From Pseudomonadota bacterium (GTDB taxonomy: Bacteria; Pseudomonadota; Gammaproteobacteria; Burkholderiales; Rhodocyclaceae): DNA of 6,493 bases. The position numbers and the translations under genes were made by a program. The first letter of the stretch is position 1, and each line of letters opens with the position of its first letter. Below are positions 6,016-6,493 of this stretch, in pieces. The notes beneath the pieces were generated by a model. It searched no databases. It worked only from the letters and a program-made list of their open reading frames with translations, and was not told the origin of the DNA. The stretch is taken from contig JAUPVD010000355.1 in assembly GCA_030917225.1 (NCBI GenBank), positions 1 to 6,493 on the forward strand. Direction: 5' to 3'.

Positions 6016-6493
6016 GTGGCTGCATTCACTGATTACGTTATTGCCGACCTGAGCCTCGCCGAATGGGGCCGCAAGGAAATCCGCATTGCCGAGACCGAAA
6101 TGCCCGGTCTCATGGCCATCCGCGAAGAGTTCGCCAAGAGCCAGCCGCTCAAGGGCGCGCGCATCACCGGTTCGCTGCACATGACCATCCAGACCGCCGT
6201 GCTGATCGAGACGCTGACCGCGCTCGGCGCCGAAGTCCGCTGGGCCTCGTGCAACATCTTCTCGACCCAGGACCACGCTGCCGCTGCTATCGCCGCGCAG
6301 AACATCCCGGTCTTCGCCGTCAAGGGCGAAACCCTGGTCGATTACTGGGATTACACCCACCGCATCTTCGAGTGGGCTGATGGCGGCTACTCCAACATGA
6401 TCCTGGACGATGGCGGAGACGCCACCCTGCTGCTGCACATCGGCGCCAAGGCCGAAAAGGATTTGTCGGTCATCAGCAAGCCGGGCTCCGAAG
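6016..6493 (+). CDS. ahcY: Adenosylhomocysteinase (SAH hydrolase), N-terminal part, cut by window end
   Basis: AhcY reversibly hydrolyses S-adenosylhomocysteine to adenosine and homocysteine using bound NAD, relieving product inhibition of methyltransferases and returning homocysteine to the methionine cycle begun by MetK. Only 159 codons are present, about a third of the usual 470 or so in proteobacteria; the NAD-binding Rossmann part is outside the window. Visible motifs are the [19 protein letters not shown] opening, the substrate-binding HMTIQTA from H55, the family signature [14 protein letters not shown] from S78, and ILDDGGD with D131, the catalytic-site aspartate. Translation starts at GTG, backed by AAGGAG at ideal spacing and by the N-terminus [18 protein letters not shown], which matches the family start. 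No in-frame ATG occurs before residue 29, inside the conserved MPGLM stretch. The gene has its own promoter and an SAH riboswitch, so it should be induced when SAH builds up. Confidence 0.97.
   Translation, partial: MAAFTDYVIADLSLAEWGRKEIRIAETEMPGLMAIREEFAKSQPLKGARITGSLHMTIQTAVLIETLTALGAEVRWASCNIFSTQDHAAAAIAAQNIPVFAVKGETLVDYWDYTHRIFEWADGGYSNMILDDGGDATLLLHIGAKAEKDLSVISKPGSE

Noticed and set aside
5694..6032. 112-codon plus-strand open frame over the end of the small gene and the riboswitch
   Set aside because: It runs through the TATAAT, the aptamer and the ahcY start in another frame. It is an incidental open frame.
1..6493. CRISPR arrays, insertion sequences, tRNA or rRNA genes, phage attachment sites
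   Set aside because: By eye I saw no regularly spaced repeats, transposase motifs, terminal inverted repeats or tRNA-like folds. Nearly all the sequence is explained by the listed genes and leaders.

Overview
The window is high-GC bacterial DNA with dense, same-strand genes. It most likely comes from a betaproteobacterium, possibly of the Rhodocyclales type. This rests on MetK and AhcY of proteobacterial character, an S-adenosylhomocysteine (SAH) riboswitch directly upstream of ahcY (an arrangement known from beta- and some gammaproteobacteria), and the style of the c-di-GMP proteins. The genus assignment is inference; no database search was possible.

Layout, all on the + strand: (1) 1-76, a short metK leader that can fold into a two-tier hairpin ending just before a good Shine-Dalgarno (SD) sequence. 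(2) 77-1243, metK, S-adenosylmethionine (SAM) synthetase, closed by a strong UUCG-loop intrinsic terminator at 1264-1290. (3) 1325-2563, an HD-GYP c-di-GMP phosphodiesterase with a DUF3391-type N-terminus. (4) 2589-5351, a 920-residue membrane protein with CHASE, PAS, GGDEF and EAL domains, 25 bp downstream of the HD-GYP gene and probably in the same operon. (5) 5419-5811, a small unrecognised protein with two membrane segments and a C-terminal four-cysteine zinc-ribbon-like module. (6) 5831-6015, a promoter followed at once by an SAH riboswitch. (7) 6016 to the window end, the first third of ahcY (SAH hydrolase) with a GTG start.

The outer genes form the methionine/activated-methyl cycle. 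MetK makes SAM, methyltransferases turn it into SAH, and AhcY removes SAH under a switch that senses SAH. Between them sits a second-messenger module in which every recognisable catalytic motif is intact: two c-di-GMP-degrading domains (HD-GYP and EAL) and one synthesising domain (GGDEF, with an RxxD inhibitory site). The metK terminator and the private ahcY promoter suggest that the c-di-GMP genes are transcriptionally separate and merely inserted in the locus, though a functional link cannot be excluded.

I did not find a wholly new system. The best leads are the ahcY riboswitch with two candidate switching helices, the structured metK leader, the two-TM zinc-ribbon protein, and the co-localised c-di-GMP pair.
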